A stretch of 64,000 nt of DNA from DAOUFU01 sp034429275 (lineage in GTDB: Bacteria; Chloroflexota; Anaerolineae; Aggregatilineales; Aggregatilineaceae): positions 1 through 64,000 of the forward strand of contig DAOUFU010000133.1 in assembly GCA_034429275.1 (NCBI GenBank). The letters are read 5' to 3'. The notes under the pieces were generated by a model. The model did not search any database, had not been told where the DNA came from, and was given only the letters and a program-made list of their open reading frames with translations. Positions 44,221 to 50,978 of this stretch are shown piece by piece (position 1 is the first letter of the stretch; each line of letters starts with the position of its first letter). The position numbers and the translations under genes are program-made.

Positions 44221-46086
44221 CTACTGCACCCGCACGGTGAACTGCACGGGGATACCGCGCGTGCTGCCGCTCCAGGCCACGATTTCGAGGAAATGCAGGC
44301 CGGTGGCATCCGGCGCAAAGGTAAAGGTGCCCTGCACCTCGACCTCGCCGCTGTAGGTGCGCGTGTCCAGGGTCTGGCCGAAGCGCCGCATTTCCACGCG
44401 CGTCACCCCGCTGACACTGCCCGCCACAAACTGGATCGGCAGCGACTGTGCCAGCTGCATGGTCACATCGGTTTGGGGGGAGAGGATTTGCAGGTTGGGC
44501 GGGATGCCTACCTGGACAGTGAGCGTGGCTGCCGGGGTATCCTGCGGCACGGGCGTGTCATTCCCCCGCCCGTTATCGGCATCGCCGCCAGCGCGCAGCG
44601 CCAGCACGATCAGCAGCAGCACACCGCCAAACAGCGCCAGCCCGACTACCACCAGGATCACCGAGCGCAGACAGCCGAACAGCGGGTTTTCACTCACCGG
44701 CTGAGCCGGGATCTGCAGACCGGTCGGTTCCTGGGCGGATTGCAGCGCCCGCGTATCACCCGTTTCAGAGCGAAGCGGCCCGGTTTGCCCGGCGCGGCGC
44801 AGACCGGCGGCCTGGCCAGGCGAAGTAAAACCGCCGGTGGGCGCGTTCGTCGGAATCCCGGTCGGCGTGCCTGTTGGCGTGCCGGTCGGCGTGCGAACCT
44901 GGGAGCCGGTCGGCATCTGCTGAGCCGGGGGCATGGTTGAGCGTGGCTGGGGGCTGGGGCGCACGGCGGGTTGGTCGAGCGGCGACTGTGGGCGAGTCCA
45001 GCCCATGCCACCGGGCATGGTGCCTTGCTGGGGCGAGGGAGTGGGCGCGGGCTGCACCGGCGATCCCTGCGGCGGAGTGGGCGGGCGCACCGGCACCTGC
45101 GGATCGGCTGCCGGGCGGCGCGGCGGGCTGGCGGGGATCGCGGTCGGCCCATGACCGTCTTCCTGGCTGCGCGACATCAAGTCGTGCTCGGCGAACTGGT
45201 CGTAGACATCGGCCTGGGGGCGCACCGGCGGCTGCTGCATGCCGAACCGGTCCGGGGCCAGCAGCGCCTGTTCCAGGTCGGCGGCGAAGGCGGGTGCGCT
45301 GCTGTATCGCTGCGCGGGAGTTTTTGCCAGCGCTCGCGCAATCACCTGATCTACTACCGTTGGCAGCGCGGGATTCAGCGTATGCGGCGGGGTTGGCTCG
45401 CGGTCCAGGTGCAGATACATCAGGCCGTGCGGCGTCTCGGCGTTGAAAGGCACCTGGCCGACCAGCATCTGGTAGGCGATGATGCCCAGCGCGTAAATGT
45501 CGGTGCGGGGGTCCACCGGCTCGGATCGCCACTGCTCCGGGGCCATGTAGCTTGGCGTGCCCATGACCGATCCCGGCTGAGTCAGGCCGTCCACCGTGGT
45601 GGCGGCGACCATTTTTGCGATGCCAAAATCGGTCAGGTAGGCGTTGCCGTCTTCGTCGAGCAGCACATTGGTCGGCTTGAGGTCGCGGTGAACGATGCCG
45701 CGCGTATGTGCGTAATCGAGCGCCGAGGCGATCTGGCGGACCAGGGTCAGCACGCGCTGCTGGCTGAGGCGCGGGGTCGCGGCCAGCTCTTTGGCGAGGC
45801 TGCCGCCTTCCATCAGGCGCATGACCAGATAAACCAGGTTTCCCTGGCGGCCAAAGTCGTAGACGGTGAGGATGTGGGGGTGCTGCAAAGCCGCGATGAT
45901 GTGGGCTTCGCGCTCAAAGCGGGCGATGAACTCCGGATTGTTCACCAGGTCGGTGGCGAGTACCTTCACGGCCACATCACGCCCGACGCTGAGCTGGCGC
46001 GCGCGGTAGACTGTCGCCATGCCGCCCTTGCCGATAGCGTGATACAACTGGTACTGGCCGAGCCGGGTGTTGGACAGGTCGTTCAT
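44221..46086 (-). CDS. Membrane-spanning Hanks-type Ser/Thr protein kinase
   Basis: The 621-residue kinase has an intact catalytic domain (residues about 10-275): GKGGMATVYRA glycine loop, VAVKVLA lysine, HRDLKPTNVLLDE catalytic loop, TDFGIAKM and the APEQW motif. A Pro/Thr-rich linker follows (about 300-480, with GTPTG repeats). One transmembrane helix at about 495-520 (SVILVVVGLALFGGVLLLIV) follows, then an extracellular beta domain of about 95 residues (IQFVAGSVSGVTRVEMRR). It lacks PASTA repeats. FHA protein at 19.9 kb is a possible reader of its products. Start at 46086; promoter candidate upstream. Confidence 0.93.
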   Translation of the reverse strand: MNDLSNTRLGQYQLYHAIGKGGMATVYRARQLSVGRDVAVKVLATDLVNNPEFIARFEREAHIIAALQHPHILTVYDFGRQGNLVYLVMRLMEGGSLAKELAATPRLSQQRVLTLVRQIASALDYAHTRGIVHRDLKPTNVLLDEDGNAYLTDFGIAKMVAATTVDGLTQPGSVMGTPSYMAPEQWRSEPVDPRTDIYALGIIAYQMLVGQVPFNAETPHGLMYLHLDREPTPPHTLNPALPTVVDQVIARALAKTPAQRYSSAPAFAADLEQALLAPDRFGMQQPPVRPQADVYDQFAEHDLMSRSQEDGHGPTAIPASPPRRPAADPQVPVRPPTPPQGSPVQPAPTPSPQQGTMPGGMGWTRPQSPLDQPAVRPSPQPRSTMPPAQQMPTGSQVRTPTGTPTGTPTGIPTNAPTGGFTSPGQAAGLRRAGQTGPLRSETGDTRALQSAQEPTGLQIPAQPVSENPLFGCLRSVILVVVGLALFGGVLLLIVLALRAGGDADNGRGNDTPVPQDTPAATLTVQVGIPPNLQILSPQTDVTMQLAQSLPIQFVAGSVSGVTRVEMRRFGQTLDTRTYSGEVEVQGTFTFAPDATGLHFLEIVAWSGSTRGIPVQFTVRVQ

Positions 46087-46542
46087 AGCACCACCAGGGT
46101 AAGTAGAGCACTGCCTTGTGGCACAAATGATACAGTCTACGGGCGGTTTGGGCCAATCTTTTTGCTGTGCAGGCGTGTGCATCCGGCTGGGGATCGCACC
46201 ATAACCGCCCGTCCGCGGGCAGAGGTGGGCCTGGATAGGCGGCGACAGAGATGTCTGGCGGACGGTGCGGCTTGTGTGGGGGAATAGCACAGAGCGCACG
46301 CAGTCGAACTGCTGCGGGCAGCAAGCCGGGGCCAGCTTGCTGGGCGAGTAAAACTCACCCGATCACAGAGTGCGCTCGTTGATGGCAGGGCACGATCAGC
46401 GCGGGCCATCAACTGCTGAGGGACGGGATAACCTTATTGCCGCCAAGTCTTCTGGCTCGCCGACTCCTTTCGCGATCTGGGGGGGCCAAACTTCTGTTCA
46501 GTGCCCGGTGACCGACTGTATTCGCTTCGGATTTGTCCGCGC
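46087..46542. other. Non-coding region upstream of the kinase
   Basis: It contains a promoter candidate for the kinase on the minus strand: TTGGCC (46156-46151), 18 bases, TATCAT (46132-46127). Several GC hairpins are present, including GGGCGAGT/ACTCACCC at about 46342-46360. I see no gene and no riboswitch with full consensus. Confidence 0.5.
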
Positions 46543-46725
46543 TTAGCGGCGCACCAGCACGATAAAGCCTCCCCAGCTACCGCCTCCCCCACCGGTTCCA
46601 CCGGCAGTCATAATCTCCCACCCCTGTTTCAACATCTCTTCCAGCTCGCGCTCGGCTCGTCCGGTATGTCTCTTCTCAAACCAAAGGATTTTGACATGCT
46701 GGGCGTTGTTTGCCTGGTCAGACAT
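46543..46725 (-). CDS. Small (60-residue) DUF4177-like protein
   Basis: MSDQANNAQHVKILWFEKRH opens a 60-residue protein with a beta-alpha-beta pattern (VKILWFEKRH, ELEEMLKQGWEIMTA, FIVLVRR) and a poly-glycine turn (GGTGGGGGSWGG). DUF4177 proteins have the same plan of strand, LNxxGxEGW-type helix and closing strand. The ATG is six bases after AAAGGAA and translation is convincing. It is divergent from the lanthipeptide operon and shares the repeat-containing promoter region, so it could be co-regulated. Function unknown. Confidence 0.7.
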   Translation of the reverse strand: MSDQANNAQHVKILWFEKRHTGRAERELEEMLKQGWEIMTAGGTGGGGGSWGGFIVLVRR

Positions 46726-46770
46726 AGAGATTTCCTTTCGGCTCGTTTTTTCGGCGATGAACTAGCGACT

Positions 46771-46819
46771 GATGGGGGATAGCCCCCATCTAAAATCTTT
46801 CCCCTAAAATGAGGGAAAG
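46771..46819. other. Two adjacent hairpins upstream of the lanthipeptide operon
   Basis: GATGGGGG-ATAG-CCCCCATC (46771-46790) and CTTTCCC-loop-GGGAAAG (about 46797-46819). They lie in the leader of the 60-residue gene (minus strand, downstream of its -10 candidate 46869-46864 TATACT), and may also insulate the plus-strand operon from read-through. Confidence 0.5.
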
Positions 46820-46885
46820 ACTTCACATTCTACGCGTCTTATCTCACCCCCACCGCCTTTCCCAGTATAGCGAAGATTCAAAACA

Positions 46886-46928
46886 GTAACGGATCCGTAA
46901 CGCTTTCGGATCCGGCCTCCGCTATCTT
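46886..46928 (+). promoter_or_regulatory. SARP-type operator and promoter of the lanthipeptide operon
   Basis: Direct repeats GTAACGG (46886-46892) and GTAACGC (46897-46903), 11 bp apart. The candidate -10 TATCTT (46923-46928) is 19 bases further on (8 + 11, one more helical turn than the second site at 60344). There is no good -35, as expected for an activator-dependent promoter. The same repeats stand at the -35 place of a divergent TATACT promoter (46869-46864). Confidence 0.65.
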
Positions 46929-46954
46929 GAAAAAGTGTCGAAGGAGATATTCCG

Positions 46955-47491
46955 ATGTCCATTTTTCGCGCCAACGCACTGCGGAATTATATGCAGGGCA
47001 GAGAAGAGACTGTGCTGCCGCGCTTTGTCGCGCCGCGGGTTTTCAATTACCTGTGGCTTCTGCTAAGCCTGCTGGCCCTCAGCACAGGCGTGGCATGGCA
47101 CAGCCGGTACCCTGTGTATCACTCTGCCCTGGCGTTTGCGGCGAACCCTGCGGGCGAAACGCTGACCCTGGTCGTTCTGCTGTCGCCGGATATGGATATT
47201 CAGGTGGGACAGCAGGTTATGGTGTCTCTTGATGGCCAGCGTGCCTCTGGTGAAGTCTCGGAAGTTTTGCCCGATGTGCTCAGCCCACATGAGATTCGCG
47301 AACGCTTCGCGCTTGATCTGGGTGCGGGGCCGCTGATTACGCAGCCTGCGCGCGTGGTGCTGGTCGAGGCTTCTTCGCACCACCTGCCACCCACTGCCTA
47401 TCAGGGCGGGATTTTCCAGGCGGATATCGAGGTGGGATCAGAGCGTGTCATCGCCCTATTTCCGGTCATTGGGGACCTTTTCGAGGAGTAA
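46955..47491 (+). CDS. Short HlyD-like secretion adaptor of the lanthipeptide exporter
   Basis: The 178-residue protein has one transmembrane helix (residues about 29-48, FNYLWLLLSLLALSTGVAWH) and a periplasmic-side beta domain (VGQQVMVSLDGQRASGEVSE, then AYQGGIFQADIEVGSERVIA) like the barrel/lipoyl part of membrane fusion proteins. The long alpha hairpin of HlyD is missing. Adaptors of similar shape accompany NHLM-type bacteriocin exporters. First gene of the operon, preceded by a strong ribosome site (AAGGAGATATTCCG before ATG) and the SARP-type repeats. Seven bases before the exporter gene. Confidence 0.7.
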   Translation: MSIFRANALRNYMQGREETVLPRFVAPRVFNYLWLLLSLLALSTGVAWHSRYPVYHSALAFAANPAGETLTLVVLLSPDMDIQVGQQVMVSLDGQRASGEVSEVLPDVLSPHEIRERFALDLGAGPLITQPARVVLVEASSHHLPPTAYQGGIFQADIEVGSERVIALFPVIGDLFEE

Positions 47492-47497
47492 ACGGGC

Positions 47498-49762
47498 ATG
47501 GAGAGCGAAGTGACACCCGTCCAGGACAACTGTCAGCGCTGGATGCAGCATCTGCGGGCGTGGATGCCTCGCCGCCGTGTCCCGGTGATCATGCAGATGA
47601 GTTCGGCTGAGTGTGGCGCAGCCTGCCTCGCCATGATCCTCAGTTATCATGGGCGCAAAACGCGATCTTCAGAAATCCGCGACGCCATTGGCATCGGGCG
47701 CGATGGCGTTTCCGCGAAAATCCTGGCACAACAGGCACGCCGTTTTGGTCTGCGCGTGCGCGCCTATTCCATTGAAGACCTCGACAATCTGAAGTTTGTC
47801 CAGTTCCCCGCCATCGCACACTGGCGTTTCAGCCACTTCGTCGTGATCGAATCCTGGTCTTCTAACCGGATCGTGATTGTGGACCCGGCACAAGGACGAC
47901 GCCGGATTACCCAACAAGAACTCGACGCCAATTTTACAGGGGTCATTCTGACCTTTGAACCAGGCCCGCAATTCAAACAGCAGGCAGCAGCAGAACGCAA
48001 CGAGGCGGAAAACGTTTCTTTGCGCAGTTATTTTTTGAGCATGGTACGTGTGCCGGGCATTGTTGGTTTTATGGTGCAGGTACTCGTGGCCTCGCTGGTG
48101 CTCCAGCTCTTCGGGCTAGCCGTCCCGCTGACGACCAAAGTCATTTTTGACCGACTGCTGCCGTTCCAGATGGAAAATGGCCTGCAGATCCTGGGGATCG
48201 GGGTGCTGATCCTGATCGCGACCCAATTTGTACTGCAATTTTTGCGCGCTGCGCTGCTCATTTATCTGCAAGCGCGCCTGGATACGCAGCTGATGTTGGG
48301 GTTTTTTGAGCATGTGCTGGCGCTGCCGTTCCGGTTTTTCCAGCAGCGCACCAGCGGTGATCTGCTGATGCGGCTCAGCAGCAACTCGGTGATCCGCGAA
48401 ACGCTCACCAGCCAGTCGCTCTCCATCATCCTGGACGGCGCATTTGTATTGATCTATGTTGCTGTTCTGCTGCTGGAAAATGCCGTCTTCGGCTTGATGG
48501 TCATTGCGCTCGCCATGCTTCAGGTAGGCATACTGCTGGTGACCACGCGGCGGGTGAACGCCCTCATGGAGAGCGACCTGGCGGCGCAGTCCGAATCCCA
48601 AAGCTATCTTGTCGAGGCGCTATCCGGCATTGCCATCTTGAAGGCGTCGGGCAGCGAGCACCAGGCGCTCGATCACTGGACGGACCTTTTCTTCAAACAG
48701 CTCAATATCTCATTGAAGCGCAGCCAGCTTGCCGCTCTCACCAACACCCTGCTCAATACCCTGCGGACGTTTTCTCCGGTGATCTTGATCTGGTATGGGG
48801 CGCGGTTCGTGCTCAATGGCGAAATGTCTATTGGCACGCTGCTGGCACTCAACGCCCTGGCCGCGGCCTTCCTTACCCCGCTGGCCTCGCTGGTGAACAC
48901 GGCTCAGCAGCTGCAGTTGGTTGGCGCGCACCTGAACCGAATCGCGGATGTCATCCGCGAAAAGCCCGATCAGGATGCCAGCCGCGTGAAGGCGGCACCG
49001 ATTCTGTCCGGTCGAATTCAGGTGGAAAACGTCAGTTTTCGCTACGACCCCAACGCACCCTGGACACTGCGTGATATTTCCCTCGACATCCAACCCGGCC
49101 AGAAAATCGCGCTGGTGGGGCCGACCGGATCGGGCAAGAGCACCCTGGCGATGCTGCTGCTCGGACTGTATGAGCCGACTGAAGGCCGCATCCTGTACGA
49201 TGGGCTGGACCTGCGCGAGATGGAATACCACACGGTTCGCCGCCAGATTGGGATTGTGCTGCAGGAATCCTTTCTGTTCAGCACCACCATTCGGCGCAAC
49301 ATCGCCTTTGTTGATCCTGATATGGACATGGAGCGCGTGATCCAGGCGGCGGAAATGGCCTGTATTCACCAGGAAATCGCGAACCTGCCGATGGGATATG
49401 AGACGCAGCTTGCGGAAGGCGGGACAGGGCTATCGGGGGGGCAGCGGCAGCGGCTGGCGCTGGCACGCGCGCTGGCCGGGAATCCGCGCGTGCTCATTCT
49501 GGACGAAGCCACCAGTCATCTTGATGCGGAAACCGAGCGCCAGGTGGATCAGCGGCTGCGTGGGCTGGAATGCACGCGCATTGTCATCGCGCATCGGCTC
49601 AGCACGGTCCGCGAGGCCGATCTCATTCTCGTGATGTACGAAGGGCGAATTGTTGAGCGAGGCACACACAAGAGCCTGCTCGACCAGGGAGGCTATTACT
49701 CCATGCTGGTGCATGGGCAGCTTGAAATGGAGGCCCAAAAAGTAGAGAGCATCCTCAGGTGA
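47498..49762 (+). CDS. lanT: Peptidase-containing ABC exporter (LanT, C39 protease)
   Basis: The 754-residue protein has three domains. The N-terminal C39 protease (residues 28-150) has the catalytic Cys39 (MSSAECGAACLAMIL), His113 (FSHFVVIE) and Asp129 (VDPAQGRRR). The membrane domain spans about 190-470 (RFFQQRTSGDLLMRLSSNSV). The ATPase domain spans 500-740: Walker A GPTGSGKST, signature LSGGQRQRLALARA, Walker B VLILDEATSHLD, His IVIAHRLSTV. It should cut precursors after their double glycine and export the products. The three precursors downstream have exactly such GG sites. Confidence 0.94.
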   Translation: MESEVTPVQDNCQRWMQHLRAWMPRRRVPVIMQMSSAECGAACLAMILSYHGRKTRSSEIRDAIGIGRDGVSAKILAQQARRFGLRVRAYSIEDLDNLKFVQFPAIAHWRFSHFVVIESWSSNRIVIVDPAQGRRRITQQELDANFTGVILTFEPGPQFKQQAAAERNEAENVSLRSYFLSMVRVPGIVGFMVQVLVASLVLQLFGLAVPLTTKVIFDRLLPFQMENGLQILGIGVLILIATQFVLQFLRAALLIYLQARLDTQLMLGFFEHVLALPFRFFQQRTSGDLLMRLSSNSVIRETLTSQSLSIILDGAFVLIYVAVLLLENAVFGLMVIALAMLQVGILLVTTRRVNALMESDLAAQSESQSYLVEALSGIAILKASGSEHQALDHWTDLFFKQLNISLKRSQLAALTNTLLNTLRTFSPVILIWYGARFVLNGEMSIGTLLALNALAAAFLTPLASLVNTAQQLQLVGAHLNRIADVIREKPDQDASRVKAAPILSGRIQVENVSFRYDPNAPWTLRDISLDIQPGQKIALVGPTGSGKSTLAMLLLGLYEPTEGRILYDGLDLREMEYHTVRRQIGIVLQESFLFSTTIRRNIAFVDPDMDMERVIQAAEMACIHQEIANLPMGYETQLAEGGTGLSGGQRQRLALARALAGNPRVLILDEATSHLDAETERQVDQRLRGLECTRIVIAHRLSTVREADLILVMYEGRIVERGTHKSLLDQGGYYSMLVHGQLEMEAQKVESILR

Positions 49763-49852
49763 TGCTCTCCCCACAAAACTTGGGTTTTACGGGTCCCTAC
49801 ACCCGTTAACCAAATTTCGTATCGGTTCCACTATAAAACAAAGGAGTATGTC

Positions 49853-50107
49853 ATGTCAAACATCGATATCGCCCGCGCATGGAAAGACGAAGAGTATCGC
49901 AACAGCCTGTCTGACGAAGACCGCGCCTTGCTGCCTGCCAACCCGGCAGGGATGATCGAACTTGACGATCAGGCGCTCGACGCGTCGATGGGTGGCGCTA
50001 CGGAATTGGTGCTGTCGCTCGGCTGCTGCCAGGGCATCACCAATTACTACACGTGCTTCAAGTACACCGTCTGTGGCGCTGTTTGCTCGATCTGGATCTG
50101 CGCCTGA
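49853..50107 (+). CDS. lanA1: Lanthipeptide precursor 1 (divergent core)
   Basis: The 84-residue precursor has leader 1-48 with conserved AWKDEEYRNSLSDEDRALLP and NPAG, ending at SMGG (Gly47-Gly48). The core (49-84) reads ATELVLSLGCCQGITNYYTC, then FKYTVCGAVCSIWICA. It has six Cys (58, 59, 68, 74, 78, 83) and six Ser/Thr for dehydration, so up to several (methyl)lanthionine rings. The leader is of the mersacidin/lichenicidin type, but this core differs from the other two: early C-C, aromatic middle, no NGTC block. Good ribosome site AAAGGAG. 90 bases after lanT; TATAAA at 49832-49837 may be its own -10. Confidence 0.9.
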   Translation: MSNIDIARAWKDEEYRNSLSDEDRALLPANPAGMIELDDQALDASMGGATELVLSLGCCQGITNYYTCFKYTVCGAVCSIWICA

Positions 50108-50132
50108 TTCAGGCTAGAAAGGACCAGGAGCC

Positions 50133-50393
50133 ATGTCAACCGTTGATATTGTTCGCGCGTGGAAAGACGAAGAGTATCGCAACAGCCTCTCGGACGAGCA
50201 GCGCGCCCTGCTGCCGGATAACCCGGCGGGCCTGGTCGAGCTGGATGACAGCGAGCTGGCCGGGATCGAAGGCGGCACGACCGCGCCCTGCATCTCCGCC
50301 ATCACCGCAGTAACAGTGCTCGCCAGCTGCAGCTTCAACTGCAAGACCATGTTTAACGGCACCTGCGGTGTCTGGAGTGTTGGCTGCTGCTAG
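50133..50393 (+). CDS. lanA2: Lanthipeptide precursor 2
   Basis: The 86-residue precursor has leader 1-48 (AWKDEEYRNSLSDEQRALLP, NPAGLVELDDSELAGIEGG). The core is residues 49-86: TTAPCISAITAVTVLASCSF, then NCKTMFNGTCGVWSVGCC. It has six Cys (53, 66, 70, 78, 85, 86) and ten Ser/Thr. The opening TTxPC-x-ITAVTV resembles beta peptides of two-component lantibiotics such as HalA2 (TTWPCATVGVSVALC), but the tail with a terminal Cys-Cys is unlike them. It shares the first core residues, SxxITAVT, the FNGTC block and the SVGCC end with precursor 3. 25 bases after lanA1; ribosome site AGGAG. Confidence 0.9.
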   Translation: MSTVDIVRAWKDEEYRNSLSDEQRALLPDNPAGLVELDDSELAGIEGGTTAPCISAITAVTVLASCSFNCKTMFNGTCGVWSVGCC

Positions 50394-50611
50394 ATCGGCC
50401 TGCTCGCTCTGTGCTTTTCGTCAGAGGCCGCGCCAGGATAACCGCGGCTCCATACGACTCTCTTTCCACAGGAAAGGAGTGCCTGCATAAGCGCACCGAA
50501 GCGCACGGCGGGCAGAGGAGTATTTTTCCTGGTGTGGCCCCCAAAAACATATGCATGGCCAGGGTGCCGTGCTGAGCATCGGTTACTGTTAGCTTTCAAG
50601 GAGAGAAAAAC
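50394..50611 (+). other. 218-base gap between precursors 2 and 3
   Basis: No gene of useful length was seen. It contains a ribosome-site-like AAAGGAG (about 50473-50479) without a coding frame and several short GC inverted sequences. It probably arose from duplication of the precursor unit and may hold a second promoter, but no clear -10/-35 pair stands out. Confidence 0.4.
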
Positions 50612-50872
50612 ATGTCGAACGTTGATGTCATCCGCGCGTGGAAAGACGAAGAATACCGCAACAGCCTCTCGGACGAACAGCGCGCCCTGCTGCCCGACAA
50701 CCCGGCGGGCCTGGTCGAGCTGGACGACAGCGAGCTGGCCGGAATCGAAGGCGGAACGTCCCTTCCGTGCATCTCGGCGATCACCGCGGTGACCAAGCTG
50801 CTGACCTGCAGCTTCAACTGCAACACCGTATTCAATGGCACCTGCGCGGGCTGGAGCGTTGGCTGCTGCTAG
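50612..50872 (+). CDS. lanA3: Lanthipeptide precursor 3
   Basis: The 86-residue precursor is a close paralogue of precursor 2. The leader is almost identical (AWKDEEYRNSLSDEQRALLP; SELAGIEGG); the core is TSLPCISAITAVTKLLTCSF, then NCNTVFNGTCAGWSVGCC. The six Cys positions match precursor 2 exactly, while the variable residues are VLAS/KLLT and KTM/NTV, a pattern of recent duplication with diversification. Ribosome site AAGGAG, 11 bases before the ATG. It is separated from lanA2 by 218 bases, more than any other gap in the set, so it may have its own promoter. Confidence 0.9.
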   Translation: MSNVDVIRAWKDEEYRNSLSDEQRALLPDNPAGLVELDDSELAGIEGGTSLPCISAITAVTKLLTCSFNCNTVFNGTCAGWSVGCC

Positions 50873-50902
50873 TCATCGGGCATAAGCCCTTTAGTTTGAT
50901 CG

Positions 50903-50932
50903 GGGACGCTGGAACTGCGATTCCGGCGTCCC
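50903..50932 (+). terminator. Hairpin between the precursor genes and lanM
   Basis: GGGACGCTGGAA (50903-50914) pairs with TTCCGGCGTCCC (50921-50932), one T-G pair, loop CTGCGA. No T run follows, so it may act as partial attenuator or mRNA stabiliser that keeps precursor expression higher than that of the enzyme. Confidence 0.5.
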
Positions 50933-50978
50933 AACCCAACCCTGGCGTCGGCGTGGTTAGAACAAAGGATAATGGGCG

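Noticed and set aside
41241..44240. A very long plus-strand open frame (999 codons) opposite glgB
   Set aside because: It is antisense to a fully conserved branching enzyme and nuclease gene; high GC leaves the opposite frame open. Its composition (His/Arg/Ala/Gly-rich) is that of a shadow frame.
46300..46500. Possible cobalamin riboswitch (GAGCCAGAAGACTTGGC on the minus strand)
   Set aside because: Only one segment resembles the consensus; the other conserved boxes are absent and the gene below it (kinase) is not B12-related.
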